A stretch of DNA of 15,511 nt from Clostridia bacterium (lineage in GTDB: Bacteria; Bacillota_A; Clostridia; Oscillospirales; Butyricicoccaceae). Below the pieces are notes generated by a model. The model did no database searches. It was not told the DNA's origin and saw only the letters and a list, made by a program, of their open reading frames with translations. The position numbers were made by a program, and so were the translations under genes. This document shows, one piece after another, positions 14,171-15,511 of the stretch; within the stretch, counting starts at the first letter, position 1, and every line of letters starts with the position of its first letter. Where the stretch lies: positions 1 through 15,511 of the forward strand of contig JAFOHJ010000040.1 of the NCBI GenBank assembly GCA_017421885.1. The letters run 5' to 3'.

Positions 14171-15494
14171 GAAAAATATTGATATGACTCGCGGAAGCCT
14201 GACACGCGCCATCGTTGAGTTCTCGATTCCTCTTGTTCTCAGCGGGCTTTTGCAGCAGATGTATAATTGGGCCGATGCCTTTATCGTAGGCAATATCGAG
14301 GGTGAACTTGCTCTGGCGGCGGTTGGTGCCAGCGGTGTTGTTTCGAGGCTTATCATCATGATAATCGTAGGCTTCACCGGCGGACTTACTATTCTCGCGG
14401 CTCAGCTGTTTGGAAAAGGGGAGAGCGGGCGGATAAGGAGTCTTGTTGCGGTCTTCGCGCCGTTGTTTGGCGGTATCGCCCTTGCTGCGGCAATGGTGCT
14501 TTTTGTGTATGCGCGAGAGATGCTTACATTCTACGACACTCCGGCAAATATATTTGAGATGAGCGTAAGCTATCTTCGGTTCTGTCTGTTGGGCACCCCT
14601 TTTATGGCGGTATATAATGTCTATTCGGCGGTTCTTCGCGGTATAGGCGACAGTAAGGCACCCCTTTGGGCGATCACCATTTCCAGCATCGGCAACATTA
14701 TATTTGATCTGCTGTTTATCGGTGTTTTTGGATGGGGAACGGCAGGTGCGGCAGTGGCAACATCACTTTCACAGGCTATAATGACGGTGTTTATAGTAGT
14801 CTATACGATCGGACGCTACGGAGAACTCCGTTTTTCTCTCAAAGGATGGAGGCTCGACCGTGATACGCTCAGCGAGGGTATAAAGTTCGGCATACCTATG
14901 GCGATACAGCAGAGCATCAATTCTGTCGGACAGATGGCGCTTCAGGGTTTTCAGAACAGCTTTGGTTCGGCAACTGTCGCAGCTATCTCCACTGCCTACC
15001 GTGTTGACAGTGTTATGCTGCTGCCGGTGTTCAATATGACACAGAGCATTGCCACTGCGGTCGGACAGAATGTGGGTACAGGCAACAAAGAGCGTGTGCG
15101 CGAGTCGCTGCGCGTCGGCCTGCGGCTTATTGGAGGAGTATCGCTGGTTCTTACCCTCATAGTTGTAATGATAGGCGGAAAGATGGTTTCGCTGTTCGGT
15201 GTTTCGCAGGAGGCCGTTGATATAGGAACAAGGTTCTTCCGCATACTTGGCCCATTTTATATAATGACGGGCCTCGGCAACACATATTCCAGCTATCTCA
15301 GAGGCCTTGGTGATATGAAGTTTACCAGCGGGGCACAGATCGCTTCTCTGGGGCTTAGAATTGCTCTTTCATATGCAATGAAGCCCATATTCGGCAATAT
15401 GTCTATTGCGTGGGCAGAGGCAGTTACATGGACAGTACAGTTGGCCGTTGCCTTCTGGCGTACGAAATACTTCGAAAAGAAAAACAGAGCATAA
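14163..15494 (+). CDS. MATE-family multidrug/cation antiporter (second copy)
   Basis: 443-residue MATE exporter (COG0534) with about twelve membrane helices. Landmarks are DMTRGSLTRAIVEFSIPLVLSG at the N-terminus, MYNWADAFIVGNIEG, RGIGDSKAPLWAITISSIGN (about 160-179) and the second-half start LSEGIKFGIPMAIQQS followed by QNVGTGNKERVRESL. It has the same fold and order of motifs as the MATE protein at 9328 but is clearly divergent, so this is not a recent duplication. Substrate is unknown. AAAGGA lies 7 bases before ATG 14163, inside the end of the EamA gene. It is the last complete gene of the operon in view; the window ends 17 bases after its stop, so whether a terminator follows cannot be seen. 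Confidence 0.93.
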   Translation: MAKKNIDMTRGSLTRAIVEFSIPLVLSGLLQQMYNWADAFIVGNIEGELALAAVGASGVVSRLIIMIIVGFTGGLTILAAQLFGKGESGRIRSLVAVFAPLFGGIALAAAMVLFVYAREMLTFYDTPANIFEMSVSYLRFCLLGTPFMAVYNVYSAVLRGIGDSKAPLWAITISSIGNIIFDLLFIGVFGWGTAGAAVATSLSQAIMTVFIVVYTIGRYGELRFSLKGWRLDRDTLSEGIKFGIPMAIQQSINSVGQMALQGFQNSFGSATVAAISTAYRVDSVMLLPVFNMTQSIATAVGQNVGTGNKERVRESLRVGLRLIGGVSLVLTLIVVMIGGKMVSLFGVSQEAVDIGTRFFRILGPFYIMTGLGNTYSSYLRGLGDMKFTSGAQIASLGLRIALSYAMKPIFGNMSIAWAEAVTWTVQLAVAFWRTKYFEKKNRA

Positions 15495-15511
15495 AAACAG
15501 CCGTATGGAAA

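Noticed and set aside
9328..15494. Recent duplication of the two MATE genes
   Set aside because: They share family motifs, but corresponding stretches differ at many residues and the DNA does not align over long runs, so they are old paralogues or independent acquisitions.
15495..15511. Start of a terminator after the last gene
   Set aside because: Only 17 bases remain (AAACAGCCGTATGGAAA); any right arm would lie outside the window, so it cannot be supported.
1..15511. CRISPR arrays, insertion sequences, integrase or phage genes, toxin-antitoxin pairs
   Set aside because: No regularly spaced direct repeats, transposase motifs, terminal inverted repeats or phage-like proteins were seen on either strand.

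Overview
The window looks like a chromosomal segment of a Gram-positive, low-to-mid GC bacterium. It is most likely a member of the class Clostridia (Oscillospirales/Ruminococcaceae-like gut lineages). Reasons: strong AAGGAGG-type ribosome binding sites, sigma-A promoters of TTGACA/17/TATAAT type, many hairpin-plus-T-run terminators, the rplM-rpsI pair standing alone, SbcDC, BspA-type leucine-rich repeat proteins, a YcxB-like protein and several MATE/DMT exporters. No phage, insertion sequence, CRISPR array, tRNA or rRNA was seen. The genus call is inference from gene content only.

Layout. 93-838 (minus): a Crp/Fnr-family regulator with its own terminator and an AT-rich palindrome over its likely promoter. 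848-1346: a 500-base intergenic stretch that holds the regulator's promoter region, a curious GC-richer element with an 11-codon reading frame and competing hairpins (about 1100-1157), and a consensus sigma-A promoter for the ribosomal pair. 1347-2255: rplM-rpsI (L13, S9) and a strong terminator. 2280-6246: sbcD-sbcC, the two subunits of the SbcCD nuclease, translationally coupled. 6289-6888: a small YcxB-like membrane protein with its own promoter and a terminator that it shares with the convergent genes beyond. 6892-9164 (minus): two tandem leucine-rich-repeat proteins with no secretion signal, related by duplication. 9268-10725: a MATE exporter as a single gene. 10730-11674: ksgA/rsmA (16S rRNA dimethyladenosine methyltransferase). 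11661-15494: a compact five-gene operon made of a short orphan piece resembling the C-terminus of AlkZ/YcaQ winged-helix proteins, a DUF1294 membrane protein, an SLC13/ArsB-like permease, an EamA/DMT transporter and a second MATE exporter. Start codons overlap stops or lie within 16 bases of them.

How it works together. Most of the window is housekeeping: ribosome proteins, rRNA modification and DNA-end processing. The accessory content is transport (two MATE, one DMT, one SLC13-like, one DUF1294) and the leucine-rich-repeat pair. Nothing here is clearly a new defence or mobile system. The points most worth a second look are the cytoplasmic leucine-rich-repeat duplex with its helical insert, the orphan AlkZ-like C-terminal piece heading the transport operon, the switch-like element upstream of the rplM promoter, and the palindrome at the Crp/Fnr promoter.
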